Assembly (NCBI GenBank): GCA_029948415.1
Contig: JAJIZT010000003.1
Span: 62,001 to 126,000 of the forward strand
Source: Cenarchaeum symbiont of Oopsacas minuta
GTDB lineage: Archaea > Thermoproteota > Nitrososphaeria > Nitrososphaerales > Nitrosopumilaceae
Length of the DNA stretch: 64,000 nucleotides
Direction: 5' to 3'
This document shows positions 8,351-17,549 of this stretch, in pieces. A program made the translations under genes and the position numbers. The notes beneath the pieces were generated by a model. That model worked only from the letters and a program-made list of their open reading frames with translations, did not search any database and was not told the DNA's origin. Positions within the stretch are counted from its first letter, which is position 1; every line of letters begins with the position of its first letter.

Positions 8351-8531
8351 ATTATAATTGTAACCATGTTTTTAAAAACCATACGAAATTATTTTCTTAT
8401 AGCAATAAATTCTGTTATATGATGAACGATGCATTTTTCAGACGTCTCTTAATTTTGAATAGGATGCAATCACATTCAAATGTATGAGGTCACGTCTCTG
8501 CCTATAATTATCAAGAAAGTTCTAACCATAT

Positions 8532-9527
8532 GTGCCCAAGATATCAAGGAATTCAGATGATTGTCTAAATGACAAATCCAAATCCTCCAACAAATCCAAG
8601 TCCAAAAGAAAGCCTCAAAATGCAAACAAAACCACTAAGGCTGTTGGGAGAAAGTCCATGTTCGTTGGAGTTGACGTGCACAAGAAATTTCTCTAGATGG
8701 CAATGGTTGATAACAAAGGCAAAGTAATCCTAAATGTGCAAGTTGAAAATCGACGTGCAGACATTAGAAAATTTTTCCAAACAAGTATGATCTTTGCATT
8801 CTTTGGCATGATGGAATCATCATCTGTCTGGTATGGGTTATTTCGATACATGACCGACATACTGGATCTGGACGTTATTCTCTCAAATCCATATCCGACA
8901 AAAGCTATTGTAGCATCCACTAAAAAAACAAACAAGATTGATGCACAAATCCTAGCAAACTTATTACGTGGAGCTGGTTCAAGCAAGAACATCCATGATA
9001 CATGGAATATTACTCCAAAAAGGAATAAAGATTCCTGGACGTACATTTTCCTACAAATATGTCGCAAGCCTCAAGGCCATATAGGATAAATGGCTTTCTT
9101 GCATCTATTCACCTTTACGATCAGAAAATAGCAGATGCCAACATGTTGATCTACAAGAATGTGCACACAAGTAAAGATACTCAAGACGTTCCTGGAATTG
9201 CCGATTTTACAGCTTTGACGATTGCATCAAAGATTGAAAGATTTTCAGATCCTGAAAAACTCAAATCATATGCAGTACTTGTTCCATCGGTTCGCAACTC
9301 TGCAGACGTGGTGCATCATCCTACTATGTTATGTGACCATGCTACGATGGGTTTTAGTAGAATCAATCCGCTCTCACGTGATGTATGCACCAAAAAATAA
9401 TATTTTACAAAAGACTTGCAAAAAAGAGAGGCAATTCCAAAGCCGCAGTGGTAGCTACAGCAAAGATGCTAAAAGTCATTTACTGGTTGCTAAAAGATGG
9501 GAGAGATTTTGAACAAAATTACAGTTA
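8532..9527 (+). pseudogene. IS110-family DEDD transposase, disrupted
   Basis: Fragments in order match an IS110 transposase. There is a basic Lys/Ser-rich lead, then FVGVDVHKKFL (first Asp) ending in an in-frame TAG at 8694-8696. Next come MAMVDNKGKVIL, the MESSSVWYGLF segment (Glu), and TNKIDAQILANLLRGAG (paired Asp). A frame change near 9050 leads to the C-terminal Transposase_20 part (VPGIADFTALTIASKIERF, then SYAVLVPS). A second frame change near 9340 leads to KAAVVATAKMLKVIYWLLKDG and a stop at 9527. One stop and at least two frameshifts make it inactive. The GTG at 8532 is only a possible original start. Confidence 0.82.
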
Positions 9528-9772
9528 GATGTACAGCCGCGAATAAATGTATGGAGATAATGCAATCGATGTTATAACTGCGGTAAGCTCTAACAAGTGG
9601 ACGAAGATGATTGTGGGAATAATGTCCCGAATAGATATATGGCTCTTTCACTTTTAATGGGAAAACCACACATAGCGAACGCTATACAATAATACGCAAA
9701 AAAGCACGGAATACTTAAAAACAATGCACATAGATACATTTACGCACAAAATTAGAGTAGGTGACCTCGTAC
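9528..9772 (+). other. Non-coding tail of the IS110-type element, shared with 62189-62363
   Basis: After the transposase remnant there are about 245 bp up to the right terminus. The last 175 bp recur on the opposite strand at 62189-62363 with high identity, including ATAATGTCCCGAATAGAT and CACATAGCGAACGCTA. In IS110-type elements, non-coding ends can carry the guide (bridge) RNA, so this is a candidate for such a region. I cannot exclude that it is the 3-prime end of the neighbouring DDE element instead. Confidence 0.4.
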
Positions 9773-10205
9773 CTTTTTGTATCCATCCATGTATGTTGAC
9801 CGTTTATTGCAACTCTAGTAGAATCTCCAGAGTGCCTTTCATACCCTGTCTACCAATATATCCATATGATAAAATCTTCTCGAATTATACAAAAAGATGC
9901 ATGTAATGCAGATCTTGAAGATACGTAAAAAGATTCTAGTAATTTTGGTGAGTCTTTCTACAAGCTCATCAAATGACAGCTGATGTATTGTCTTAAAGAC
10001 AAGGCAGGTTGCCATTCCGATGTAGTCAGCCAGGTTGTCATAACGGATTTGTGTTCTATGGCTTTACTTTTTGTTTTCATAGATAATGTGATTAACATCT
10101 TTTGTGATCTGTTTAATTCTCTTCTTTGTCTGTACTTGAATAATTTCATTAAATCTACTGATCAAAAGCTTTTTCGATCGTATGAAACCATGATCTAAAA
10201 GTTTT
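9773..10205 (-). pseudogene. Degenerate DDE transposase fragment (copy A)
   Basis: The minus strand aligns by eye with 62545-63015. Shared blocks include the region coding for MKLFKYRQRRELNR-type starts (MKLSKHRRKGEF in the other copy), a stretch around GTCTTAAAGACAAGGCAGGTTG, and the part encoding a WYERYSGDSTG-like segment. Frames are broken by several shifts and stops. The fragment covers only the N-terminal part of the gene and is cut off exactly at the right end of the IS110-type element. An apparent forward ORF here is antisense to these remains. Confidence 0.6.
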
Positions 10206-10270
10206 ATGACAGATTTTTGGTTTTATTTGTAGAGCCGTAAATTTATATAATTAAAACATAAAATATTTAT

Positions 10271-11254
10271 ATGGATAAAAAAATTAAAGTGGCATTTATT
10301 TATAAATCAAACTATAAATTTCTAACGGGGGAATATTTTGATAAATCATTACATTATTTTTTCATGTATGCTTTAAAAAGAAATAAAAGAATTATTGTAT
10401 CGTATTTTCCATGTAAAGATATTTTTGATGTATCAAAAGTAAGTAATTTTGATATAATTTTGTTGTCTTCAGACGGTCTTGAGGGAACACCAAATTTGAT
10501 TGGAATTAAGGAATGCACATTACCAGTTATATGTAGAATTGGTGATCCACATTCTGCCGAAAAATTAAAAAGATTCCAATATCAGGAAAAATGGAATATA
10601 GATTGTTGTTTTGGTATCGTACATCCAAACAAGTTTTATGAATATTATCCAAAAAAATGTAATTATAAAACAATACTTGTAGGCGTAGAACCAAATGAAT
10701 ATGTAAATCCTACACCATTTGAACATCGATTTAAAGAAAAAATTCTTCTTACGGGGTTAACCGGTAGACCGACATTAACTGCAAGACTAGTTAACAAAGT
10801 ATTCAAATCGTTATACTCTGGCTGGTATTTTTATAATTTACGTTCAAAATGTAGATTGCTTCCGTATGTATTTCACAATACAATGATAGATAATGGATAT
10901 AAATTGTTAGCTGATACTTATCCAAAAACATTGTTTAAATTTAGAGCTTCTATTGCTGCATCAACTCCTCTACCGACGATCAAATATTGGGAGATACCTG
11001 CAGCAGGTTGTCTCACATTTATGGAAATGACGAAACAAAATATGGCGGATTTTCTTGGATTTAAAGACGGAGAAAATTCAGTTTATATAAATAATAAAAA
11101 TTACAAGAAAAAATTTATGGAATATTTGTCAGACGTGGATAACCCTAAATGGAAAGAAATTGCTGATAATGGTAGAGAATATGTAATGAAAAATATTAAC
11201 AATGATATTGCTGTAGATTCTTTAGTAGATCTAATGGAAGAATATTTGAAATAG
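10271..11254 (+). CDS. CgeB-like glycosyltransferase of the glycan island
   Basis: A 327-residue protein. The N-terminal Rossmann half (VAFIYKSNYKFLTGEYF, then FDIILLSSDGLEGTPN) is weakly conserved. The C-terminal half carries the pattern of CgeB/Glyco_trans_1_2 proteins: KFRASIAASTPLPTIKYWEIPAAGCLTFMEM, then GENSVYI and a final DNGREYVMKNINND. These proteins are usually GT-B glycosyltransferases for surface polysaccharides; donor and acceptor are unknown. Codons are strikingly AT-rich compared with the cob cluster, and insertion-element debris lies directly upstream. Both fit acquisition by transfer. It is the first gene of an island running to the flippase at 16440. Confidence 0.6.
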   Translation: MDKKIKVAFIYKSNYKFLTGEYFDKSLHYFFMYALKRNKRIIVSYFPCKDIFDVSKVSNFDIILLSSDGLEGTPNLIGIKECTLPVICRIGDPHSAEKLKRFQYQEKWNIDCCFGIVHPNKFYEYYPKKCNYKTILVGVEPNEYVNPTPFEHRFKEKILLTGLTGRPTLTARLVNKVFKSLYSGWYFYNLRSKCRLLPYVFHNTMIDNGYKLLADTYPKTLFKFRASIAASTPLPTIKYWEIPAAGCLTFMEMTKQNMADFLGFKDGENSVYINNKNYKKKFMEYLSDVDNPKWKEIADNGREYVMKNINNDIAVDSLVDLMEEYLK

Positions 11255-11333
11255 CATTTTTACGACTTTAATAGATCTTTTTATTCGTAAATTGCCTATT
11301 TGATCAATTATACAAAGTCATATAAAATTATTT

Positions 11334-12347
11334 TTACATTAACTGTTCTTTAATATATTCTATGGATTTTACAGGATATGGATCAATTTTTGCCATAACT
11401 GCACCATATATGGTAGAATAATCTAGTTCATATATACTACAAATAATTTTAGTTAAAATATTGTCACCATTTATAATAATTTCTTTATAGTCGATATTTT
11501 TTTCTGCAAGAATTTGTTTAATTATTTCATATCTTTCGTTAGTTTTTGGATGATCTTTATTACCACGTAATAGAATACTTTTGATATTTGTAGAACTATC
11601 TAAAGCCATAATTTGATTGTGACATGATTCTATAATATTTTCTGCAGATACATGCATTTTCATATTTTCATGTATAGAATTTTTGAATCTAATTGCTGTA
11701 GCATACAAACCCCATGGATAATATATAATTGGATCTTTGGTCATCCATGCAGCTAAACTCACGGACGGATTTTGTTCATCAAGATTTTTAGATGATATTT
11801 TTTCCAAAGTTCCATCTAATGAATCTAGAGAATTTTTTATCATAGACTCATCAATTGATAATGTTGAACCTAATAGCTTTAATGTTGTATATAACATGGA
11901 AGGTAATGTTGCCCTCGGATTCAGATGCATAGGTATTGAATAATGTGCAATACCATTCTTTTTTGAAAATTTTTCTAAATTGCCTCCAGCTGATAATGCT
12001 ATTCGATTACAGTCATAATCTAAAGATGCTTTTAATGCGGATATAGTTTCTTCTGTATTTCCTGATGCAGAGATAGATACAACTAGTGTATTTGCGTCTA
12101 TTGTTTTGGGTAATGTGTATCCTTTTACTATTGTAGTATGTATGGGAGTTTCTGATAAAATGGCACTGAAAATATCAGATACGGTTCCAGAACCACCCAT
12201 TCCTACAAAAACAACATGATCTAATCCATCAAAGCTCAACGGTGATATGTCTGCAGTATATGAATCAGAGGCAATTCGTGGCCAATTATCATATATCTTA
12301 TGCATATCATGCATGTCATATTTCTCAAGGAATTTATTATTCAACAT
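11334..12347 (-). CDS. Bifunctional phosphoglucose/phosphomannose isomerase
   Basis: About 337 residues from the ATG at 12347, seven codons inside the longest frame, chosen because the family begins near MLNNKFLEKYDMHDM. It has two SIS domains. The first shows VVFVGMGGSGTVSDIF and VSISASGNTEETISALK, the sugar-phosphate-binding Ser/Thr motifs of this archaeal PGI/PMI family. The second contains NPRATLPSMLY and SCHNQIMAL, the position of the conserved His of the family. It interconverts fructose-6-P with glucose-6-P and mannose-6-P, supplying precursors for glycan donors. It lies in the glycan island, opposite in strand to its neighbours. Confidence 0.9.
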   Translation of the reverse strand: MLNNKFLEKYDMHDMHKIYDNWPRIASDSYTADISPLSFDGLDHVVFVGMGGSGTVSDIFSAILSETPIHTTIVKGYTLPKTIDANTLVVSISASGNTEETISALKASLDYDCNRIALSAGGNLEKFSKKNGIAHYSIPMHLNPRATLPSMLYTTLKLLGSTLSIDESMIKNSLDSLDGTLEKISSKNLDEQNPSVSLAAWMTKDPIIYYPWGLYATAIRFKNSIHENMKMHVSAENIIESCHNQIMALDSSTNIKSILLRGNKDHPKTNERYEIIKQILAEKNIDYKEIIINGDNILTKIICSIYELDYSTIYGAVMAKIDPYPVKSIEYIKEQLM

Positions 12348-12494
12348 GATGTAATTTAAAATATGCATATTATATTAATATCTAAAATAGGGCACTGTTG
12401 CATTATGATCTCATAATACAAGTATCCGCAATTGATCAAATTCGTAATTTTTATGAAATAAAATGACAGATTTAACAATCATGCATACAGTCTA

Positions 12495-13052
12495 TTATAT
12501 TTTTGATGCAGTTATACCGACAGAGCGAACATGTGCACCTTCTGAAATAGATTTTGTTATAAAAGAACCTGCATCGATTATGGCATATTTACCAATGGTT
12601 ACACCAGGCATTAAAGACACTCTTGCACCAATCTTTACGTTATCTTTTACTATTGGTTGATATCTAGGCATATCTGTAGTGTTCGGATAGCCAAACTTTG
12701 AATTTTTATCTCCGATTGCTTTGGTATTTATTGACATGAAACAAGGGCCGATAAAACAATTATTGCCGATTCTTGTTCCGTATCCTAAAAGACATTGTCC
12801 TTGAACCGTTGTCCAATTGCCAATTTTCACATTTCCATCCGAATTGGACAGTGTGCCAAATATACTATGTTCACCGATTTTTGTATGTTGTTTTATAACA
12901 GCACATGTGGCTACAACACAATTATTACCAATAGTTACATTTGGATAAATTATTGCATGTGGTTCTATTATTGTTCCTATACCGATATGTATATCATTTT
13001 CTAAATCATCATAATCTTTATCAAGTTTTTGTCGTGTTTGTGAAATAAACAT
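12495..13052 (-). CDS. Left-handed beta-helix sugar O-acyltransferase
   Basis: A 185-residue hexapeptide-repeat protein. Isoleucine/valine-led hexads run through most of the length (IGIGTIIEPHAIIYPNVTIGNN, then IGEHSIFGTL, VKIGNWTTVQGQ, and VKIGARVSLMPGVTIGKYAIIDAG). The closing SFITKSISEGAHVRSVGI is typical of NeuD/WbbJ-like acetyltransferases. It probably O- or N-acetylates a sugar of the surface glycan using acetyl-CoA. The N-terminal Rossmann domain of full NeuD proteins is absent. The gene lies alone within an inverted-repeat-bounded segment. Confidence 0.8.
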   Translation of the reverse strand: MFISQTRQKLDKDYDDLENDIHIGIGTIIEPHAIIYPNVTIGNNCVVATCAVIKQHTKIGEHSIFGTLSNSDGNVKIGNWTTVQGQCLLGYGTRIGNNCFIGPCFMSINTKAIGDKNSKFGYPNTTDMPRYQPIVKDNVKIGARVSLMPGVTIGKYAIIDAGSFITKSISEGAHVRSVGITASKI

Positions 13053-13233
13053 ACATTATTGCACATAGCGTCATATAATTATCTGACGTATTTTGATTCT
13101 GTTGTATAGGCGACAAGCATGAAACACGATCTTTTCTAAATTACCAAAAACCATAGGCGTATTCCGATTGTTTTTGGCATTTCATTGGGCTATACGTACA
13201 AGAAATCCAATCTGAATCATGTCACTAATTGTG
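13053..13233 (-). pseudogene. Possible remnant of a transposase C-terminus
   Basis: On the minus strand about 33 codons are open (from NAKNNRNTP through VFGNLEKIVFHACRLYNRIK to a stop), with a stop just before them. The composition (basic, aromatic, N-L-Y rich) looks like the tail of a transposase. No family can be named and the match is a judgement by eye. It lies just inside the right inverted repeat. Confidence 0.25.
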
Positions 13234-13312
13234 GTACTATTGTATTATGAACTCATAGCGCAACAGAACTATGCCAAGTTAAATTTATAGACATCATTTA
13301 AAAAACATATGT

Positions 13313-14227
13313 ATGAAATTTGCTGTTATTGGTGGAGCAGGATTTATTGGAAATAATATTGTAAGATTGTTACTAAATAATGATCATACTGTACATGTAA
13401 TAGATAATTTACATACAGGAAAACTTGAAAATTTAACAAATATAAAAAATGATATTGTATTCAAAAAAATTGACATCAGAGATTTTGATAAATTAAATAA
13501 CGCATTAGAAAATATAGATGGTATATTTCATCAGGCTGCACTTACAAGCGTTCCAGAATCATATGAAAAACCAAAAGAATATTACAACGTGAATGTAATT
13601 GGTACAGAAAATATTTTTAAAATTGCTAAAAAGAATAATCAAAAAGTAGTATATGCAAGTAGTTCTAGTGTATATGGTAATGCTGAAACAATTCCCATAA
13701 AAGAAAATTCTCCAAGAAATCCTATAAATCCATATGGTCAAACAAAACTTGAAAAAGAATTTCTTGCAGAAAAATTTTCAAATAAAGGCGTTGAAATCAT
13801 TGGGCTTCGTTATTTTAACGTATTTGGATTGGGTCAAACAAATTCATATGCTGGAGTAATTACGAAATTCATGAATAGATTATCTGATAAACTATTACCT
13901 ATAATAAATGGAAATGGTAAGCAAGTGAGAGATTTCATATACGTAAATGATGTTGCTAACGCAAATATAGCTGCTATGAATTGTAGTATAAAATCTGGAT
14001 TTTTTAATATAGGTACAGGTAAGACTGTGTCTATAAACGATCTTGCAAAAGTAATGATAAAATTGTACGGATTGGAATTTAAACCAAAATATGTTGATGC
14101 GTTAAAAGGTGATGTGGATAAAAGTCAGGCAGATACAAAACTTGCAGAAAAATCATTAAATTGGAAATATAAAACTGATCTACAAAATGGTCTTTCGTAT
14201 ATAATAAAACCTACTGTATATACGTAA
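13313..14227 (+). CDS. NAD-dependent nucleotide-sugar epimerase/dehydratase
   Basis: A 304-residue extended short-chain dehydrogenase. It has the Rossmann motif GGAGFIGNNIV, the FHQAALTSVP segment, the SSSSVYG catalytic-Ser region and the YGQTK catalytic Tyr/Lys pair. GLRYFNVFG and VRDFIYVNDVANANI follow. This pattern is closest to UDP-hexose or UDP-HexNAc 4-epimerases (GalE/WbpP-like), providing a nucleotide sugar to the island; the substrate is not determinable. A TTTAAAAAACAT stretch before the start is a plausible TATA box. Codon use is AT-rich, like the glycosyltransferase at 10271. Confidence 0.87.
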   Translation: MKFAVIGGAGFIGNNIVRLLLNNDHTVHVIDNLHTGKLENLTNIKNDIVFKKIDIRDFDKLNNALENIDGIFHQAALTSVPESYEKPKEYYNVNVIGTENIFKIAKKNNQKVVYASSSSVYGNAETIPIKENSPRNPINPYGQTKLEKEFLAEKFSNKGVEIIGLRYFNVFGLGQTNSYAGVITKFMNRLSDKLLPIINGNGKQVRDFIYVNDVANANIAAMNCSIKSGFFNIGTGKTVSINDLAKVMIKLYGLEFKPKYVDALKGDVDKSQADTKLAEKSLNWKYKTDLQNGLSYIIKPTVYT

Positions 14228-14246
14228 TATGAAGAATTTTTTACAA

Positions 14247-14783
14247 TTAGAAATCTATACCTTTTTTAGCTTTTATTCCAGACTTGAATGGATGTTTTAT
14301 CTCCTTCATTTCAGTTACTAAATCCGCAATTTCTATTATCTCAGGTTTTGCATTGTTGCCTGTAAGTACTAGATCCAATTTTGGTGGTTTTGTAGATATG
14401 ATCTCTATTACATCATCCATCGAAACAAGTCCCATGTCTACAGCATAGTTTACTTCATCCAAAATCACAATATCATATTTGCTAGAATGTATTGTTTTTT
14501 TTGCTAGCATTATTGCTTCTTGACCAGCTTTTTCATGTTCTTCATGCGGGCTAACATCGTCTAATATGCCAACAAATCCTTTCCCAGCAGCTATAATTTC
14601 AAATTCTGGAGCTAGTCGTTTTATCGAATCTATTTCTCCATAATGCCAAGATCCCTTGATAAATTGTATCATACAGATCTTTAAACCATATCCGACAGCA
14701 CGTAATGCCAAACCCAATGCTGCAGTGGTCTTTCCTTTACCACCTCCAGTATATACTATAACTAGACCTTTTTTTCCAGCCAA
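14247..14783 (-). CDS. cobO: Cob(I)yrinic acid a,c-diamide adenosyltransferase
   Basis: A 178-residue CobO/BtuR-type ATP:corrinoid adenosyltransferase, which attaches the 5-prime-deoxyadenosyl ligand to cobalt. It shows the modified P-loop YTGGGKGKTTAALGLALRA, then MIQFIKGSW and the Walker-B-like DIVILDEVNYAVD. The usual GLV strand and LVLTGNNAKPEIIEIADLVTEM end follow. It is separated from the cbi cluster by about 6 kb of insertion-element debris and glycan genes. The interruption may reflect insertion of that material into an originally closer arrangement. Confidence 0.93.
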   Translation of the reverse strand: MAGKKGLVIVYTGGGKGKTTAALGLALRAVGYGLKICMIQFIKGSWHYGEIDSIKRLAPEFEIIAAGKGFVGILDDVSPHEEHEKAGQEAIMLAKKTIHSSKYDIVILDEVNYAVDMGLVSMDDVIEIISTKPPKLDLVLTGNNAKPEIIEIADLVTEMKEIKHPFKSGIKAKKGIDF

Positions 14784-14934
14784 TATCTCACATTATTTCA
14801 TATATGGTAAAAACTTTATCTAATTTTGATTAGATATCTTTCAATTCTATTAGATCATGACAAAATTGACACCAAATAGATATTATTATACTTATAAATT
14901 GTATATTATAACTAAATGATGGCATGATCGTATT

Positions 14935-16440
14935 ATGAATGATATACGTGTTAATTATGTAGGGATCATTGCATTTATTTCAAATATAGTTTTAGCTGTC
15001 GGCGGCACAATATTCTCAATTATGATTATTAGATTATTACCTCCAGATGATTTTGGATTTTGGATATTGATATCATCTTTAATTACATATGTTTTGATAC
15101 TAGATCCAATTCCATCATATTGGCTTGTCCGAAGAATATCTAGAGGTGATAAACTCGCAAAAACTGGACTTTTTACTAGCACTGGTTTATCTGGTATAGG
15201 AGTAATTGTATATGTTGGCCTGATTTTTATTGTATATGTAACTCTAAACGTAGATTTGATAATCTTAATTGTCGCAGTATTGTTGATACCTACAGGATTT
15301 TTAAAAAATTCTATAGCATCAGTATGTTTAGGCTGCAAACCTCAAGCCATATCATATAGTGTAATTACCTCAATTCTAGTTAAACTCATAGTCGGCATAG
15401 TTTTGGTGTTTGGTTTGAAATTAGGCCTACTCGGATTACTCATTGCGGTCATTATAGAAAACATCGCAGGTATAATTAGCATGTTTATGCTGACTCGTTC
15501 GCAAAATGTGATGGGAGTACTCGATTACAAATTTATAAGATTTGTCTTTTCAATGTCATGGCTATCTATATTCACAAATGCTCCTTACATCATTCGTAAT
15601 CTTGATGTATTAATATTTCCAATATTAACTGGTTCTTTGGTGGGAGCTGCTTATTGGGGCATCGGACTTACATTAAGTCGATTCATAATATATTCTGGAT
15701 CTATATCTCATGGCGTATACACAAAAATCCTCGCAACCAATGATATTGCACCAGCTATCAATAATTTAAGATATATGTTATTTGTTGCGATTCCAATATT
15801 ATCTTTAATCATATCATTATCCAAGCCTGCATTATATGTGTTAAATCCATTATACGTTCACATATCTCTCCCAGTTATATTATATTCATTTAACGCAATG
15901 GCATTCTTATTATTAATGTTTTTTGTAAATGTTTTGAATGGAAAAGATGAAGTTGATATCAATAATACAACTAGTTTCAAAAAATATGTAAATAGTGATC
16001 TTTTTCATACATCTACAATTCTAACAATTTATTCTATATCATACGTCGTAACATTTACTGTATTATTATATTTAAAAATATTTGGAGAATCTGATCTTGA
16101 ATTAGTCATAGGTTGGGCTATGACTTCGTTTATTTTCACGGCATTTTTTACTATAATTATTTTTATTTTATTAAAACAAAAATATGATTTTACATTTCCA
16201 TACATATCAATTATAAAATATATTTTATCTGCAATTTTAATAATTATTATAACAAATTATATCACAGAATACCTCTTTACATATTCTGGAACTGTTTATA
16301 ATCTCATTCCACAATTATTATCAATAATCGCAATCGGATTCTCGATTTATCTTTTAATTAGTATTGTAATAGATAAGCCATGTAGAGAATTAATACAATC
16401 ATGTTTTAGAGAAATAGCTAAAATGAAAAAATTCAAATAA
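14935..16440 (+). CDS. Wzx-type polysaccharide flippase
   Basis: A 501-residue polytopic membrane protein with about 14 hydrophobic segments, starting IIAFISNIVLAVGGTIFSIMI and including LLPPDDFGFWILISSLI. This N-terminal pattern (a first helix followed by L-P-x-x-D-F-G) is typical of MATE-superfamily polysaccharide exporters. It likely flips lipid-linked glycans across the membrane for transfer by the STT3 enzyme. An AT-rich segment with TATAAATTG-type elements precedes the start. It is the last gene of the first glycan island and is followed by a 322-bp region of mobile debris. Confidence 0.85.
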   Translation: MNDIRVNYVGIIAFISNIVLAVGGTIFSIMIIRLLPPDDFGFWILISSLITYVLILDPIPSYWLVRRISRGDKLAKTGLFTSTGLSGIGVIVYVGLIFIVYVTLNVDLIILIVAVLLIPTGFLKNSIASVCLGCKPQAISYSVITSILVKLIVGIVLVFGLKLGLLGLLIAVIIENIAGIISMFMLTRSQNVMGVLDYKFIRFVFSMSWLSIFTNAPYIIRNLDVLIFPILTGSLVGAAYWGIGLTLSRFIIYSGSISHGVYTKILATNDIAPAINNLRYMLFVAIPILSLIISLSKPALYVLNPLYVHISLPVILYSFNAMAFLLLMFFVNVLNGKDEVDINNTTSFKKYVNSDLFHTSTILTIYSISYVVTFTVLLYLKIFGESDLELVIGWAMTSFIFTAFFTIIIFILLKQKYDFTFPYISIIKYILSAILIIIITNYITEYLFTYSGTVYNLIPQLLSIIAIGFSIYLLISIVIDKPCRELIQSCFREIAKMKKFK

Positions 16441-16462
16441 ATATACTTACAATGGATTTTAC

Positions 16463-16543
16463 GTACGAGGTCACCTACTCTGTAATTTTGTGCGTAAATG
16501 TGGAACTTTCTTGATAATTATGGGCAGGGACGTGACCTCATAC
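16463..16543. mobile_element. Short MITE-like element, joined ends of the GTATGAGGTCA family (copy 2)
   Basis: An 81-bp element reading GTACGAGGTCACC at one end and GGGACGTGACCTCATAC at the other. Read on the minus strand, its first 40 or so bases match the left end of the element at 8482 (CCCTGCCCATAATTATCAAG, then AAAGTTCC). The remainder matches that element's right end (ACATTTACGCACAAAATTA, then CAGAGTAGGTGACC). It is therefore a clean fusion of the two ends. Confidence 0.8.
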
Positions 16544-16763
16544 CTGTATTGTTTATCCACCTCTGTCATCTCATGACCTTTGGGTTTTTGTACGGTTGCT
16601 TTGAAATTATTCCAGGATAATCTCTCTACATCAAGATATCCTTTGCCTGTATATCAATAATGAAAAATTATTTTTATCATTATTGTTGTATTCTCACTCT
16701 ATCTCTTTGACATGCATTATGTATGATGTATTACATTAAATTACATGATATTATTATCAAAAT
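16544..16763 (-). pseudogene. Intergenic stretch with a coding-like remnant next to the MITE
   Basis: On the minus strand between about 16545 and 16662 there are 36 or so open codons (TGKGYLDVERLSWNNF, then QKPKGHEMTEVDK) with no start and with stops in the preceding codons. The residue pattern looks protein-like, but no family is recognised. The rest up to aIF2-alpha is AT-rich and should contain its promoter (TTACATTAAATTACATG). Confidence 0.3.
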
Positions 16764-17549
16764 ATGAGCATGGAATTACCCGAAGTTGGTGAAATTATTA
16801 TTGCGACAGTAACAAAAATTATGGATCATGGTGCATATGTGACACTAGATGAATATGATGATATTCAAGGTTTTTTACATATATCTGAGATTGCTCCTGG
16901 CTGGATACGTTCTGTCAGTAAATATGTGAAAATTGGAGAAAAAAAAGTTTTACTAGTAAAAAGAGTAAGCAAAAATCGATCCGATATTGATCTATCTCTT
17001 AAACAAATATCCATTGATCAAAAAAAGAAAAAACTATTAGAAGTTAAAAAATATGAAAAAGGAAAAACATTACTAAGCAGTGTAATTCAAAAAGCTAAAC
17101 TCTCTCAAGAGGATGCTGAAAAATTAGAAGAATTATTGTATGAAAAATTTGATTCTGTCTATGATGCTTTCTCAAAAATTGCACGTGACGGCGCAGAGTC
17201 AGTAAAAAATCTAGACGTCTCAAAAAATATAGCGGATGCCATAGTTGAAACTAGCTCAAAAATTCGATTATCGTCAGTTGAAATCCGAGGAATAATGGAC
17301 ATATCTGTGAAAAGTTCTAATGGTGTTGAAACAATACGTGACATACTTGTGGCCGCTACCAAAAATGATGGTGTTAAAATATCTTACATGGGAGCTCCAA
17401 AATACCGTATATCCGTAACTGCCAGTGATTTTAAATCTGCAGAGCGTACAATCAAACCTATTACATCAAAAATACAACAATTAATTGAAAAGAAAAAAGG
17501 CACATTTCAGTTTGTTAGAGCAGAATCCAAAAAAACAAGAGATGATTAA
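16764..17549 (+). CDS. Translation initiation factor aIF2 alpha subunit
   Basis: A 261-residue aIF2-alpha, part of the ternary complex that brings Met-tRNAi to the ribosome. The N-terminal S1 domain (about 1-85) has VGEIIIATVTKIMDHGAYVTLDEYDDIQGFLHISEI and the VLLVKRVSKNRSDIDLSLKQI end. A helical middle domain and a C-terminal alpha-beta domain with GVKISYMGAPKYRISVTA follow. All parts and the usual length (about 265) are present. The stop is followed immediately by the ATG of nop10, an arrangement seen in many archaea, so the two are co-transcribed. Confidence 0.95.
   Translation: MSMELPEVGEIIIATVTKIMDHGAYVTLDEYDDIQGFLHISEIAPGWIRSVSKYVKIGEKKVLLVKRVSKNRSDIDLSLKQISIDQKKKKLLEVKKYEKGKTLLSSVIQKAKLSQEDAEKLEELLYEKFDSVYDAFSKIARDGAESVKNLDVSKNIADAIVETSSKIRLSSVEIRGIMDISVKSSNGVETIRDILVAATKNDGVKISYMGAPKYRISVTASDFKSAERTIKPITSKIQQLIEKKKGTFQFVRAESKKTRDD

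Larger units (their letters stand above)
8482..9772 (+). mobile_element. Decayed IS110-type insertion element with paired termini
   Basis: About 1.29 kb. The left end is GTATGAGGTCACG and the right end is GTGACCTCGTAC, an inverted pair. Inside is a broken DEDD transposase and about 245 bp of non-coding sequence before the right end. The same termini recur, joined or fragmented, at 365-438, 16463-16543, 53693-53948 and 62189-62363. On its right edge it abuts a DDE transposase fragment that reads in the opposite direction and stops at the junction, as if the element had inserted into that gene. The other half of that gene is not found on the left. Confidence 0.7.
12395..13266. mobile_element. 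Inverted-repeat-bounded cassette carrying an acetyltransferase gene
   Basis: The left edge reads CTGTTGCATTATGATCTCAT and continues AATACAA. The right edge, on the other strand, reads CTGTTGCGCTATGAGTTCAT and continues AATACAA: about 27 bp with four mismatches. Between them lie the acetyltransferase gene and about 180 bp holding a coding-like remnant. The outer CTGTTGC matches the outer ends of the hicBA repeats, though the rest differs. No target duplication is evident. Confidence 0.5.

Noticed and set aside
9983-10198. A 71-codon forward frame with membrane-like composition
   Set aside because: It is antisense to the decayed DDE transposase and is not maintained in the other copies.
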